Shown here piece by piece: positions 47,906 to 59,844 of a stretch of DNA of 64,000 nt (within the stretch, counting starts at the first letter, position 1; the number at the start of each line of letters is the position of its first letter). Position numbers and translations under genes: made by a program. The DNA comes from Rheum nobile. Lineage: Eukaryota > Streptophyta > Magnoliopsida > Caryophyllales > Polygonaceae. The notes beneath the pieces were generated by a model. The model was not told where the DNA came from. It ran no database searches and saw only the letters and a program-made list of their open reading frames with translations. The DNA is taken from NCBI GenBank assembly GCA_027886185.1, contig WOAB01000226.1, positions 1,302,001 through 1,366,000 of the forward strand, given 5' to 3'.

Positions 47906-49109
47906 AAATATGCAATATTTTTAACATTAATCCTTTTCAAAATGGACCACAAAAAGATAAGACTAGGATCCGGAAGTTAGTCGCTAAAAGTAAACTTTAT
48001 ACAAAACAAATGTGAAAACGTGCTATAAGTATAATGGTTTATGTTCATGTCAATTATTTTATATAACATATTATTGGTATGCATAATCTTTTTTTAAAGT
48101 CGTTTAGAGCGCGGAGTGTAATCTACTATATATCTACTCATCCAAAACTTTATGTGTCGCCACCACGTTTGATTTGTCTACATGTCATCACTCATCTAAC
48201 CATCATCCACTACATCATCCAACTATTAGGAAAAAAATAAAAAAGGATTATCAACTAAAAGAGCTGCAAAATATTCTGAAAAGATACGAAAAAACTAAAA
48301 ATTATTTTCCATGTATAGAATAAGATAAGTTTTGATTATAGTAAGTAATCACAACCAATAAGATATGTTTTTATTAGAGAATCTCAATTTATATGCGTAG
48401 GGAGTTTTTAACCCTTTTATTTTCCTAAGTAATCTTGAATAGATAGAAAAGTCTATTTTTCATATATCTTATTTGATGGTGTAATTAAATATATATCAAC
48501 TAATCTTGCTATATCATCTTAAAACACTTATGGTTTTTACAAATCTTCTCTATAATTTTTTCTACATATTGAAGCTATACAATATTTTTACGATCAAGTT
48601 CACAAATTGCTTAAAACCGTAGATTTCTATCAAGAATATATAAAATATTATTGAAAAGATTCTCTCGAAGTCGATTAAGATAAATCCAGTGTTTATGTTG
48701 TAGTAGTTTACTTACCAATTTCCAAAACTAATGTATTTCGTAGAGTCTATTGAAAGTCATTTAAATCCAATTTATACGAACTAAAGAGCATATAGTATGT
48801 TGTATTTATCAAGTGCATTGTCTATATATGTATTATATTATATTATGATATATATATATATATGCTATTTCCTAATGTATTTTTATCTTCAAACGACAAC
48901 TCTATAAAATAAATAACCCATTTTAACATAATTGTAAGCCAAATTTCATATGGGTATAATCTTCACAACGTATTTGTTAAATATAATTTATCATTATATT
49001 TTTTTTTAAGTACTTATTGGTCGTAGTTAATATAGTTTGATCATCTTCACAAGTTATGGTTTTGTTAACTTTACAACTTAAGTTCAGGTACAAAACTATC
49101 TGAATTGAT

Positions 49110-50201
49110 TTGTGATGCCAACTTATTATCTGGGATGAGCTCCGATGACGAATAGATTCTATTTTGAAGCATTAGACATGACTTTAAAAGATATTCTATG
49201 GGCTACAAATCCCCTTAGTTCAGTTTAACCTTTTGGAGGGAAAGTCGTAGTATTTGGTGGAGACTTTAGGCAAATCCTACCCATTATCACAAAAGGAAGC
49301 AAGCAAGATATTATTTTTGCCACCATTAATTCCTCTTATTTGTGGAAATATTGCAAAATTCTTAATTTGACAAAAAATATGAGGATTCAACAAGGTACAT
49401 GTGATTATGATATCCAAGAAGCAAATGAATTTTCTGAAAGGGTATTAAGCATCAGAGATGGTACTATAGGCGATGACAAGATGGAGAAGCACAAATACAA
49501 ATTCCTGATGAACTATTGGTGAAGGATTATGACTTAGATCTGATTCCAGCAATTATTAAGTTTGTTTATCACTCTCTTTTGGACAATCAATTGTCTCCAA
49601 AATACTTTGAATAACGAGCAATTCTTGCACCACCACATGAAGAGGTAGATAGAGTTAATAACTATATATTGTCTTTGTTATCAGGTAATGAAAAAGTCTA
49701 TCTCAGTTCGGATAGCCTTTGCAAGACAGGTTTTATTACATCCAATGATGCAAGTGTTTATACTTTTGACTACTTGAAAAGTATTAGATGTTTTGGTGTC
49801 CCAAATTATGTATTGAAAACTAAGGTTAAGGTCCCTATTATACTGCTTTGAAATATTGACCATTCTTCAAGTTTATGCAATGGGACAAAATTGATAACCA
49901 CGCAACTCGGCAGTGATGTCATACAAGGAAGAACTATTTTAACTACAATATTAGACATAGTTTTGAATCCTCGCATGCTCATGTCACCGTCAAACACTTC
50001 ATACCCGTTCAAGTTTCAACGAAGACAATTTCTCTCGAGTGTCTGTTTTGCTATGACGATAAACAATAGTCAGGGCCAATCTCTTACAAATGTCGGTTTG
50101 TATCTTCCACGTCCTATTTTTGCTCATGGTCAGTTTTATGTTACATCACTCATGGTCAGTTTTGTATTGCATCATCAAGAGTTACTAGCAAGAAAAATGT
50201 G
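49110..50201 (+). pseudogene. Helitron Rep/helicase remnant (PIF1-like C-terminal part)
   Basis: Frames together give the PIF1-type helicase of Helitrons. LIIWDE with PMTNRFYFEALD is the Walker B region near 49125-49185, split by a one-base loss. VVVFGGDFRQILPII is motif III near 49245. Then come LTKNMRIQQG near 49368, an AILAPPHEEVDRVN block near 49620, and the C-terminal FQRRQFLSSVCFAMTINNSQGQSL near 50015-50090 followed by VGLYLPRPIFAHGQFYV. Stops at 49227 and 49520 and several shifts disable it. The Rep endonuclease and Walker A are absent. Confidence 0.88.
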
Positions 50202-50657
50202 AAGATTTTGATATGGGACAAAAAAAAAAGATATAATACTACTACCAATGTAGTATACAACGAAGTTTTTCATAATTTGTAGCAATTTTGAATATCTTAC
50301 GAGATTTTATGTTTAGGGTTTCATTTTCATGTATTAGATAAATATTTTGATTATGCTTTATCGTTTTAGTAGTATAGATGTTAGGGATATGACTATCCAC
50401 GTTTCAAAACTACTTAATCAATTTTACTATTAATAAAGTTATGGAGAGTTTCGCCTCTCTTTTGATAATGTATTTTGGTAATCTCTTCAATAATTTGTAT
50501 TCAATTAGTCATTTTTTACATTAACATTCATCTACTTTTATAATAGTCATTACCTACATATTTCTATATCAATTAAATATATAATTTGTATATACTATTT
50601 TTTTTAAATATAAGAAAGAATAAACAGATCCCGTATACGGCATGGGTACTACACTAG

Positions 50658-51733
50658 TTCAACCTATAATTAATATCAAAAGAAGATTGAATCACTAACC
50701 TTGATCCATATTAGTTAGCCTTTTCAAAAAACAATTTCCTAATTGATTTTCTTTTACTTGCCTTTGCCTTAGGCTCTGTTCGACATATCGAGCTGAATAA
50801 GTACTTGGAGCTGAAGCTGAATGAGTATCTGAGCTGCAACTGAATTTATTAGCTTAATTTTTCTCTAAAAGCTAGTTGAATGTTCGATATTACGAGCTGA
50901 TTTTTTAAATCATGGCAATAAAATTACGAAAAAAGTATGATAATACATCTAGTTTTTTGCGCATATACAAATAAGGTTATATTTTGATCCATGTGAGTAC
51001 TTTTTAACCCTATATTTTATATTGTCGCATCCTCATCTCTCACACATCAACATCTTTACGAACATCGACACTAGTTTCACTTTAATTCATCCATATGTAT
51101 ATGGCTAATTAAATCTAAATCTATCTACTTATGGTTTCAATCTATTGCTCGTTTCCGATTTCATGTTAGCATGTTGGTCTATAAATTGGAGAATTTATAG
51201 ATCAATAAATTATCAATTGTAATTAATACTAAGTTTTTGATAAAAGTCTAATTGAGGAGATATGTAATACTGATAAAAGTTTGTACATAATTTCAAGATA
51301 CAATTGTTTATATAATTTTATAATGATAGTGACAAACTATTTTATATGTTTATTTAAGGGCACCAGTGGGTAAACAAATTATGTTAAGCTGCCTCCATAA
51401 TGTTGGGGGTCTTAAAAAATCAACGAAATTAAGCTACATTCATCTACAATAAGCTTGTTTTGAATCACGAAGAAGTTGAACGGCGTAACGAAGATGTTTG
51501 TTTTCGAAAAGCAAATTAGCTTTCTGCTTTATTTCCGTTCCAAAAGCGATTCTGAGATGTACCCAAATCACACAGAATAATAAATTATAATTAGATAATT
51601 TATTCAATATCGAAATTTGGAGGATACATGTCTCGGTTTCTAATTGAATTTATTTAATTCTAAATAAATCAATTTTCAAGGCTTTTCGATAAAACGATTA
51701 TTTATACGATACTAAAAATCAATTAGTCGTATA
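50658..51733. other. AT-rich spacer
   Basis: No gene. GGCTCTGTTCGACATATCGAG near 50772 has the look of a MITE start, but no opposing end was found. A stretch from about 51558 to 51733 may be the end of the minus-strand LTR described at 61588-63015. Confidence 0.4.
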
Positions 51734-51946
51734 TAGGGGTGTTCAAAAACGGTCCGGACCGGAAAACCGGACCGGATCGATGAAATTACGATCCGGTCTC
51801 CGGTCCATGTTTTCCCATTAATCCGGATCCGGTCTGGTCCAGTCCAAACCCGGATTTTAACCGGTCCGGACCGGTGGACCGGATTTAAAATAAAATAAAA
51901 TAATAATAATAATAAATTAGGAGTTTAAATATATTTTTTATAGATA
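51734..51946. mobile_element. hAT MITE copy 2, left half
   Basis: It starts TAGGGGTGTTCA after the 8-bp duplication GTCGTATA (51726-51733) and continues with GGTCCGGACCGG sequence as in the copy at 15769. It is cut at 51946 by the Helitron; the other half is 61400-61579. Confidence 0.93.
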
Positions 51947-51974
51947 CTAGTTCAGTGCCCGTGCCAAGCACGGG
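51947..51974 (-). other. Helitron 3' terminus (hairpin plus CTAG)
   Basis: On the minus strand a perfect 7-bp stem (CCCGTGC and GCACGGG, 3-base loop) stands 7 bases before the terminal CTAG. Confidence 0.93.
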
Positions 51975-54234
51975 ATTGAATTATTATTTTTTTATTAAAT
52001 TTAAAATAAACATTAGACATGTCTTAAATTGACTGACTTGAAAATCCGACCCGATCAGAATTTTTTGGATTGAGACCCGATCCGAAATTCACTAGGTCAA
52101 AAAGGACCTGAATCAGAAAGGCCCGAACTCGACTCGAACCCGACCACAACGTGAATTCGAGCTCAACGGACCCCACTATTTCATTTATATTATATATTTT
52201 AATATACTTTATTAAATAATTATATAATATGAATAGAGTGTTATTACTCACCTACAACAACACAAGGAGAGATAATTTAAATATTCTATTTAAAAGGAGA
52301 GATGTATAATTATTTTTGTAGTTTAATGATTATTAACTCATTATTAATTTAGATTCTCATAACTAACAAATTTGAGCTGATTAAACAAATAATTCAACGA
52401 TCTTGATATATAAAGATATGGTTGTTTTGATTTTTAAATATGAATCCTTATCATTTATCTTTGCTCCCTTAGACTATATAAAAAAGCGTCAGGTTTACAA
52501 ATCTTTGGACAATAAATTATCGGAGTCATATATATTCAATAATATTTTGAATTAATTCTCAATAAGTTGTTTTACGAAAAAAGTAACTTACGCAAATAAA
52601 TTGTTAAAGGATATTGTTATAAAAATAAGTTAGTTTTTTATTTGTTTACTCATGGAGATTTGGTGAGATTTTGGGTATAAATTAGTTAATTTTAAAAACA
52701 TAAAATTAAGATTAAATATTTTACCACAAATAGCTAACTTAAATACGAAGTGAAGTTTATAAATAGTTCTTAAAATTGAAGCACATGCCGTAATTAAATA
52801 AAATTGAAACACAAACCTGATATCTTCGGGTTTTTTAAATATTTTGTATTATTATTACATTTTAGAGTATTTGAAATATTTATTAAAATTGAAGCACATG
52901 ACGTTTGAAATTTTGGAAATATATAGTTCTTAAATAAAACATAAAAAATTGGCTGTCAACTTAAAAAATGAGTTAAAAGCAATGTAATTCACATCAACTT
53001 GTTAAAAAATTAAATAATGGCTCGTCAATAAATATTTTATGAAAGTATAAGTATTTTTTGTTAATGTTTTACAAAATCGTATCAAAATATATACAATCAA
53101 TTATGATAAGGATGTGATCAAAACAATCCAAAAAAAATAAAAATAATTTAACCTTAATCTAAATAAACATAAAAAAATCTCTAGTATAAAAGTTATTGCT
53201 AAATATAATTATAAATATATTCCATTAAAAATGGCTTATTAAATATTTAAATACATATACATAAATTGAATAATATAAAAATATATTATTATTTCAAAAT
53301 AAAAAATGTAAAAGAAAAATAAGATTTGTTATTATATGGTAATGGTAGCAATCAATTGTAAATATATATTTAATATTTTGTTTTAAGTTAGGTTTAAGGA
53401 AAACAAAATCTAATTACGAAATCTAAAATCTGTTCTAAAGAGTCAAATACGGCAGAATAAAAAATCCAAATCTAAATAGTCTAGTCCTAACGACTTTATT
53501 TGTTTAATCAAACATTTATTTCAATTATAACAACATTGATTTATCTAATCAAACCCACAAAGTCAGTTTTTTAATATAAATATCACAAATGGAACTCCAA
53601 ATCTAACAAAATATCTATAAGAAATTGTACGTGATATAAAAATTAAGGCAGCTTGTTAAGAGTTTTAAATTTATAATTTATTCAATAAATAGCAGCATTT
53701 ATAGATTTTTAATAAAAAACACAAAAATTAAAAAATAATTAAGATAGTTTGTTAAGAGTTTTGAAAAAAAAACCTTTAATTTAGTTTTGAGGAGAATATG
53801 CTAACAAACCATATTATAAACTACAAATTAAATCCGGTAACAAATAGCAAAATTATAGTTGATAAGTATTTAAAAGCTTTAATATATATGGAAAAAGATC
53901 ATGTGAGGATGAGTTAGTAGGGTAGGAATGAGGATGAATCAAGGCCATTCGTTTTTTTCCCTCTCTATCTAATCTTGGCCGTTTGTTTGTTTTTTTCTAT
54001 TCGTTCGTTTTTCCATGTTCGCTCGATAAAACAGATTTGAGGCTGCTCGCTGGTTCGTTTTTCCTTGTTCCCTCTCTTCTTCGTGGTAATCCGTTCTTCT
54101 TCATGATAAAACTAATTCTTCGTGGTAATCCGTTCGCTCGTTCTATCGGCCGATCGTTTCCGTCTTGCCGCCGGTGTGCTTTCTCTTCTTCGTGTTTGAT
54201 GTTTTTGTTTTATTCTCGTCGTTCTTAGTCGACA
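51975..54234. other. AT-rich Helitron interior without genes
   Basis: No coding region or clear repeat. Near 53876 TTTAATATATATGGAAAAAGATCATGTGAGGATGAG resembles, inverted, the segment at 60582-60625. A pyrimidine-rich 5' leader-like stretch (53950-54234) precedes the FAR1-like fragment. Confidence 0.5.
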
Positions 54235-55608
54235 TGGTTACTCCTTCTACTGATTCAGGTACATATCTGTAATTTGTTGTTGATTTGTTTGTTGTTTAGG
54301 TATTTAGGCATTTAGGTATGTGCGTTTCAACAGAATTTCTCTGTTTTTGGGATTTAAGTATGTGCTTGGTTGAAATTAAGATATGTGTATTGCAATTTAA
54401 TCAGATTCAAAATTCACTAAATTCAGTGCCTCATGCACTTTCTTACTAGTTCATGCATTTTGTCCATTGGTTCATACACCTTTATTCTTTATTCCATGTA
54501 CTTTATTCCAGTCAGTGATGCACATAACCTAATCATTGTTGATTGTGTGACTATTGCATAGAACTAACTACCTCATACACTTTACTCCATTTGTTCATGC
54601 ACCTTTATTCATTGGGTCATGCACTTTCTTACAGTCAGTCATGCACTTATAAGCTCATACACTTTACACAATTGGTTCATGCACCTTTATTCATTGGGCC
54701 ATGCACTTTCTTTCCGTCATTCATGCACTTATAAGCTCATGCTCTATTATTAATTCCACTCTTTCTTTTGTCAGGAGATGAACATCAAATGAAGCATAAT
54801 ATTATATATGTTTCCCCAAGCATTACCGCTGAATATATTATTCTTGAGTGCAATGATGCATTGAAGCCGTATCTTGGGCAGCTTTTCCCGACTCTTAATG
54901 ACGCTGTCGCTTTTTATGAAGCTTATGCAGCGACATGTGGTTTTACTGTTCGTGTTTGTTCTACCAAGAAAAACAAGGATGTACCGCCAACTGTTATTTG
55001 GTAGAATCCGTGTTGTTCAGAAAGTGGTTGCAAGTAATGAGTATCATTGTTCTTGCAATAATTTCCTCACTCTGGGCTTTCCTTGCCGATATATTTTCTT
55101 TGCCTTAAAGAATACTCATGCAACTGTCTTGTCTCCTACACTCATCAACACTCGCTGGACGAAGCAAGCGATTCTAAAACCAATTTTTGAAGTGGATGGT
55201 GCAGTGTATGATGCGAGTGTTCAAATTGATGAAAAGAAGAGGTTGTTGGCTGAAGTGATGACAGAAATGTACTCTTGTGTTGACATTGTTGGTGATGACA
55301 TGGATAAATTGAAAGACTTTTTAGCTATTTTAAAGGAACAAAAGGCTGCACTCACAAGGTCACAAGTAGTTGATCCTTCTGCCTCAACATCAGCTAACAA
55401 CTATAAGTTTGAGAAATTTGTAGGCCCGTTACCTGATCAAGTGAATGTCCATCCTCCCGAAATGGCAAAAAACAAGTTCAGGAAGATGCGCAGTGGCCAA
55501 GAGGTTGGAATGGAAAATTCCAGGAAGAAGACAAGATTATGTACTCTTTGTAAAAGGTCGGGACACAACATCACGACTTGTCCTCAATATGTTAATTATG
55601 TGTTTTAA
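54235..55608 (+). pseudogene. FAR1-related (FRS-like) gene fragment, centre deleted
   Basis: Exon 1 is 54235-54259 (MVTPSTDS); a GT-AG intron spans 54260-54774. Exon 2 encodes a FAR1 DNA-binding domain start (LNDAVAFYEAYAATCGFTVRV, near 54893-54955) and stops at 55002. In another frame the sequence continues with a SWIM finger (HCSCNNFLTLGFPCRYIFF, near 55046-55105) and a C-terminal knuckle CTLCKRSGHNITTC near 55541-55585, ending at 55606. The MULE-type transposase domain that sits between these in FHY3/FAR1 proteins is gone, with a frameshift at the junction near 54995. FHY3/FAR1 relatives are transposase-derived regulators; this could come from a host FRS gene or from a FAR1-type MULE. The nearby Ulp1 fragment favours the latter. 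Confidence 0.85.
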
Positions 55609-57840
55609 ATTTTATATATATTCAGATATTAAGAAATGCACTTATATATACTCAACCATGCACCAAAATACAGTGACTCATGCACTTTTCACAAATTCAC
55701 GACTTGTCCTCAATATGTTAATTAGGTGTTTCAAATTTTATATGTATTCAGATATTAAGAAATTCACTTATATATACTCACTCATGCACCAAAATACAGT
55801 GACTCATGCACTTTTCACAAATTCACGACTTGCCCTCAATATGTTAATTAGGTGTTTCAAATTTTATATGTATTCAGATATTAATAACTCATGCACTTTT
55901 ACATATTTTCTCATGCACCAACAAAACAATGACTCATGCACTTTCCACATACTACCCATGCACCAATACAAAATCACTAATTATGTTCCATGTTCCAACA
56001 CATATTAACTCATGCACTTTTTACAAATCAACTCATGTACCAACACATAATAACTCATGCACTTTCCACATACTACCCATGCACCAATATAAAATCACTA
56101 ATTTTGTTCCAACACATAATAACTCAAGCACTTTCCACAGAATCACTAATTCTATTTCATGTTCCAACAAATAATAACTCATGCACTTTTGCATATTAAC
56201 TCATGCACCAAAAAACAATGACTCATGCACTTTGTGTCAACGCTTGAATGAGCATTGATCTTTCAATGAGAAACATTCAAACAAACAAATACCTATTGTT
56301 TCTTTCCAGAAAAACTCATATACTTACAAATAACTACTGTTTCAAACCAAATTCCTACAACCATTACCTAAATTGTTCACTAGATTAGCCAAATTACATT
56401 GAAACATTCTGTTTCCCACGCCCACGCCCACGACCACGCATAGCTGCTATATTTCCAGCTTTCTTCTCTTGAATAATTTGTTCAACTCTAGCCTTCCTTT
56501 CATTAAACTCGCTAGTTAGGAGGGCATAACAATACTTGATCCTAAGCTTTGCCAACTGGCGTTTGTCTCCCGTATTCAGTTTAGAATTCCAGCTTCACAG
56601 TCCATTGTCCATATATGTCTCCATGTGTCTTAGTAGAAAGACCCCACAGTTAACTTTGTTTTTTCCATCCCTCCATTTCATTTGCAGCCTTTCACATGGG
56701 ACATTTGCAATGTCTTCAATTGCTTTAGCTTTGGCTTCCATATCATTATTCATGAAGAAACTAACCATCATATGTCTCTGCACAAATAAAGCGGTTAAAT
56801 TCTATCACATTTCTGTATATGAAAACTTTTAATTGTTATAAAATCATTATACTCAATGTCTACTCACCAGAGTAGATGGTACTTTTCCATACTTGTCACC
56901 GCCCCCACTTGATGAGTTGTCTATGATATAAAAACTTGGGTTCTTGACAGTTATTGCAATCAAATAGTAATGCCCATGGTTAAGAATTGGGCAAAAGAAC
57001 TGTACAAGTAAAAGAAAAACAAATTATAAGTTATCTAATAACAACATGGACTTACTCATGCACATTAATGTAGTTATCATGCACATATATCCACCCCCTC
57101 ATGCACTCACAACTATTCCTTCAAATTAACTCACTGATTCACCCAGAAACAATAGTTCATGCAATCTACAAACAATACTTCATGCACCTGCAAGCATTAG
57201 TCCATGTACTTTTGAGCACTGTCTCATGCACCAACATACAAAACACTGTCTTATGCACCAACATAGAAACACTTACTCATGCACTCATATTCTCTGACTC
57301 ATGCACACAGATATACTCATTCATGCGTCAAGAAACAAATTTACTTATGCACCAACGTTCATTAGCTTATGCACCTATAAACACTATCTCATGCACCAAT
57401 CCATTTTCAGTCATGCACCTATACAAATAGGCTCATGTATCTACACACTCTTAACTCTTGCATCTACACACATAGTTACTCATGCACCAACACACACTAA
57501 GTCATGTACATAGAAACACTTACTCATGCACTCATATTCTCTGACTCATGCACACAAATATATTCATGCATCTAGATTCAAATTTACTTATGCACAACGT
57601 TAATTAGTTGATGCACCTATAAACACTTACTCATGCACCAATTCATTTTCAGTCATGCACCTATATAAATACGCTCATGAACTCTTGCATCTACACACAT
57701 AGTTACTCATACACCATCACACACTAAGTCATGCACCTACAAACACTTACTCATGCACCAACACTCTTCAGTCATGCATCTACACACACATGTTAGAGCA
57801 AAAGCAGCGAGTCATGCACTTTTTAATGATCTATTATGTA
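54421..57840. repeat. CTCATGCAC-rich dispersed minisatellite (three blocks)
   Basis: The phrase CTCATGCAC and variants recur every 15-40 bases in 54429-54745, 55625-56235 and 57055-57835, around but not inside the coding fragments. By hand count there are about 42 CATGCA cores in these blocks. Spacing is irregular, so it is not a strict tandem repeat. Confidence 0.85.
56394..56999 (-). pseudogene. Ulp1-type (C48) cysteine protease C-terminal fragment
   Basis: Minus strand, two exons: 56999-56868 and 56777-56394, with GT-AG splice sites. Exon 1 reads FFCPILNHGHYYLIAITVKN and FYIIDNSSSGG, matching the catalytic His and Asp region of SUMO/NEDD8-type proteases. Exon 2 has VNCGVFLLRHMETYM with the catalytic Cys; the usual residue before it is Asp (DCG), here Asn. 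A TGA at 56595-56597 interrupts. The frame then stays open for 66 codons to a GRGRGRG tail and stop at 56394-56396. The N-terminal two thirds are absent. Ulp1-like domains are often carried by plant MULEs, so this may be transposon-derived. Confidence 0.85.
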
Positions 57841-58431
57841 GAGACTTATATTCGGTCACATATATAGAAGCAAGTTCAAATCAGAGTATGTATTTAGTGA
57901 GAAATCTCTACATCTACCTTTGTATACTGTATAAAATGCATACCGAAATCACGACGATTCATCAACTGAACAACTGAAAATATACCTTGTGTTCCACTGG
58001 CAATCTTTGACCTCATTTTGTTGTTGATTCTTCTTCTTTCTGTGTTTGATGTTGTTGTCGAAATCGCGACGATTCTTCTTCTTTCGCTGGTAATCGCCTT
58101 TTCTAGGGTTTAGGGTTTCAAATCGCTGAAAATCGCCTCGAAAATGCTTGAGTGTGCAGCGGAAGTTCGATTTGAGAAATTGAAAGAGAGAATCGAGAAG
58201 AGAGCGAACGGTTTGTGGTTTGATTTGAGGAATTGAAGGAGAGAATCGAAAAGGAAGAGAGCGAACAGTTTTTTTGGGAGCCCGTTATTTTTCAATCCCA
58301 AAACCTTGATATTGCACGCGCGGGCCCACCTAGCTTCTGGCCTTTGGATGGACTCCATCCTACGGATAGAGTCCATCCTTATTCCTTCTATAAGAGGCCT
58401 TCCTCACCGGAATTTCACCCAATATATATAG
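57841..58431. other. Probable 5' leader region of the Ulp1-side fragment
   Basis: Contains TTCTTCTTTC pyrimidine stretches and TAGGGTTTAGGGTTTC near 58098, common in plant 5' leaders. An internal duplication (GAATTGA(A)GGAGAGAATCG / GAGAAATTGAAAGAGAGAATCG) lies at 58170-58250. No domain seen. Confidence 0.4.
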
Positions 58432-58932
58432 ATGGACCATGAAATATGTATGTTTAATAATATAATATAGTGGGCTGAATTATAAAAGTACATGTACTAT
58501 AAGTTGAAAATTGTATATATTGTATGATTTTAGCCCATAAATTTATATATGTCAAATTTTTATATATGCAAACTCATGAAAATAATATTACTAATTACAT
58601 AACGAATACAAGATGTATTTTATATATAAGTTTAGTAGGAAATTTATCATATATTATTTTGACATATATTATAAGCTTATTGTATATGTAATTTGTAGAA
58701 ATCAAATTTTATAAAAAAGTTGTATATAGTTTTTATATATTTGAAGTTAGTTATGATTAGATATTGTGATTTAAAATTTGAAATATTTGAGGTTAGTTAT
58801 GATTAGATATTGTGATTTAAATTGAATAGAAATGTTAATAAAAATGTGAATTAATCATAAATTGACACATAGAATTTGTGGGGCCAGAATCAATATGGTG
58901 GCTCTAAATCCCTTTGCTTTTATATATATAGA
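58432..58932 (-). other. Two further Helitron-like 5' termini
   Basis: TCTATATATATTGGG starts at 58432 and TCTATATATATAAAAGCAAAGGG starts at 58932, both on minus. The second matches the true 5' end at 61399 over roughly 250 bp (CCACCATATTGATTCTGGCCCCACA, TAATCATAACTAACTT). They suggest earlier Helitron insertions or 5' end duplication within the large element. Confidence 0.65.
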
Positions 58933-59844
58933 TAATAGATAGATAGATTCTTGTTTCTTTATTATAATTTTTGTATGTATATAAAATTATCTTAATTAGT
59001 GATACTTCATGCAAAGAAAGATATTAGAATAAAATAACTAAAATATCAAATATTAAATTAAGCTACACAAACAATTTGACTTGACTAATATATTTATTGT
59101 TAAGATATCAAAATCAGATAAAGCTAAAACACATTAATTAATGACATAGATTATGCTAAAGTGGTAGGCCGAAACTAATAACATTTTTCTGGTAATGGTA
59201 GATTGAGATTGAACATGGGTTTATCACTTTATCATGTAAGCAGGTTTGAGTGTACAATAAAATGTGCTTTTTATAAAAAATAAATAAATAAAAATAGATC
59301 ATTAATCTATTTTAATTAATTTTAGCTATAAAAAAAGAGTTTACAATAAGATGTGTCTTTTATGCTATAACTAAATTTAGCTATATAAACCAAGAGTCAC
59401 ATTGTAATATTTTAAAATTAATTTATAGAACAAATACTCTAAATCCAAAAGAATGTAAAAATGGTCATTTATGTTGTTGTATTTGGAGAACATATAAACC
59501 TGACATTATAAAATGTCCAATTAGAAACAAAATAATCTTTCTTAACTTGTATGGTGGGAATTACTAAACATAAAATTCTAATCACCCTAAATTTTAAAAC
59601 AAAGGTTGAAGGTTTCATCAAGATTTTTTTATAGATATTGTAGGAAAATCGTAATATGCAAAGAAATCCGTAACTATTTGAATTAGAAAAATATTTGTTA
59701 AGGTATTAATAATAATTTATTATTTTGTTATTGGTTGTTAAGATATTTTTTATAATTAATTTTAAGCTTGCTAAATCATTGATGCATTAAAATAAAGAAT
59801 AAAAGAAAATCAAAATTATCACAGAAAGATAACTCATTATTGTG
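58933..59844. other. AT-rich Helitron interior
   Basis: No gene or clear repeat recognised. Confidence 0.5.

Larger units (their letters stand above)
46352..50657 (+). mobile_element. Helitron (plus) with helicase remnants
   Basis: A 3' end is visible at 50633-50657: a weak hairpin (CCCGT...ATGGG) followed by TACTACACTAG and a T, the Helitron CTRR form inserted between A and T. Upstream candidate 5' ends are TCTATTATATAACTACTA at 46352 and TCTACTATATATCTACTC at 48121-48131; the true one is undecided. Helicase fragments lie at 49110-50201. Near 46395-46465 three ABRE-like cores follow the first candidate end. Confidence 0.7.

Noticed and set aside
50772..51550. Possible MITE starting GGCTCTGTTCGAC
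   Set aside because: No convincing inverted partner was found on the right.
55929..57513. Cys/His-rich frames in the CATGCA repeat
   Set aside because: Repeat-driven reading; frames overlap each other and lack starts, splice sites and domains.
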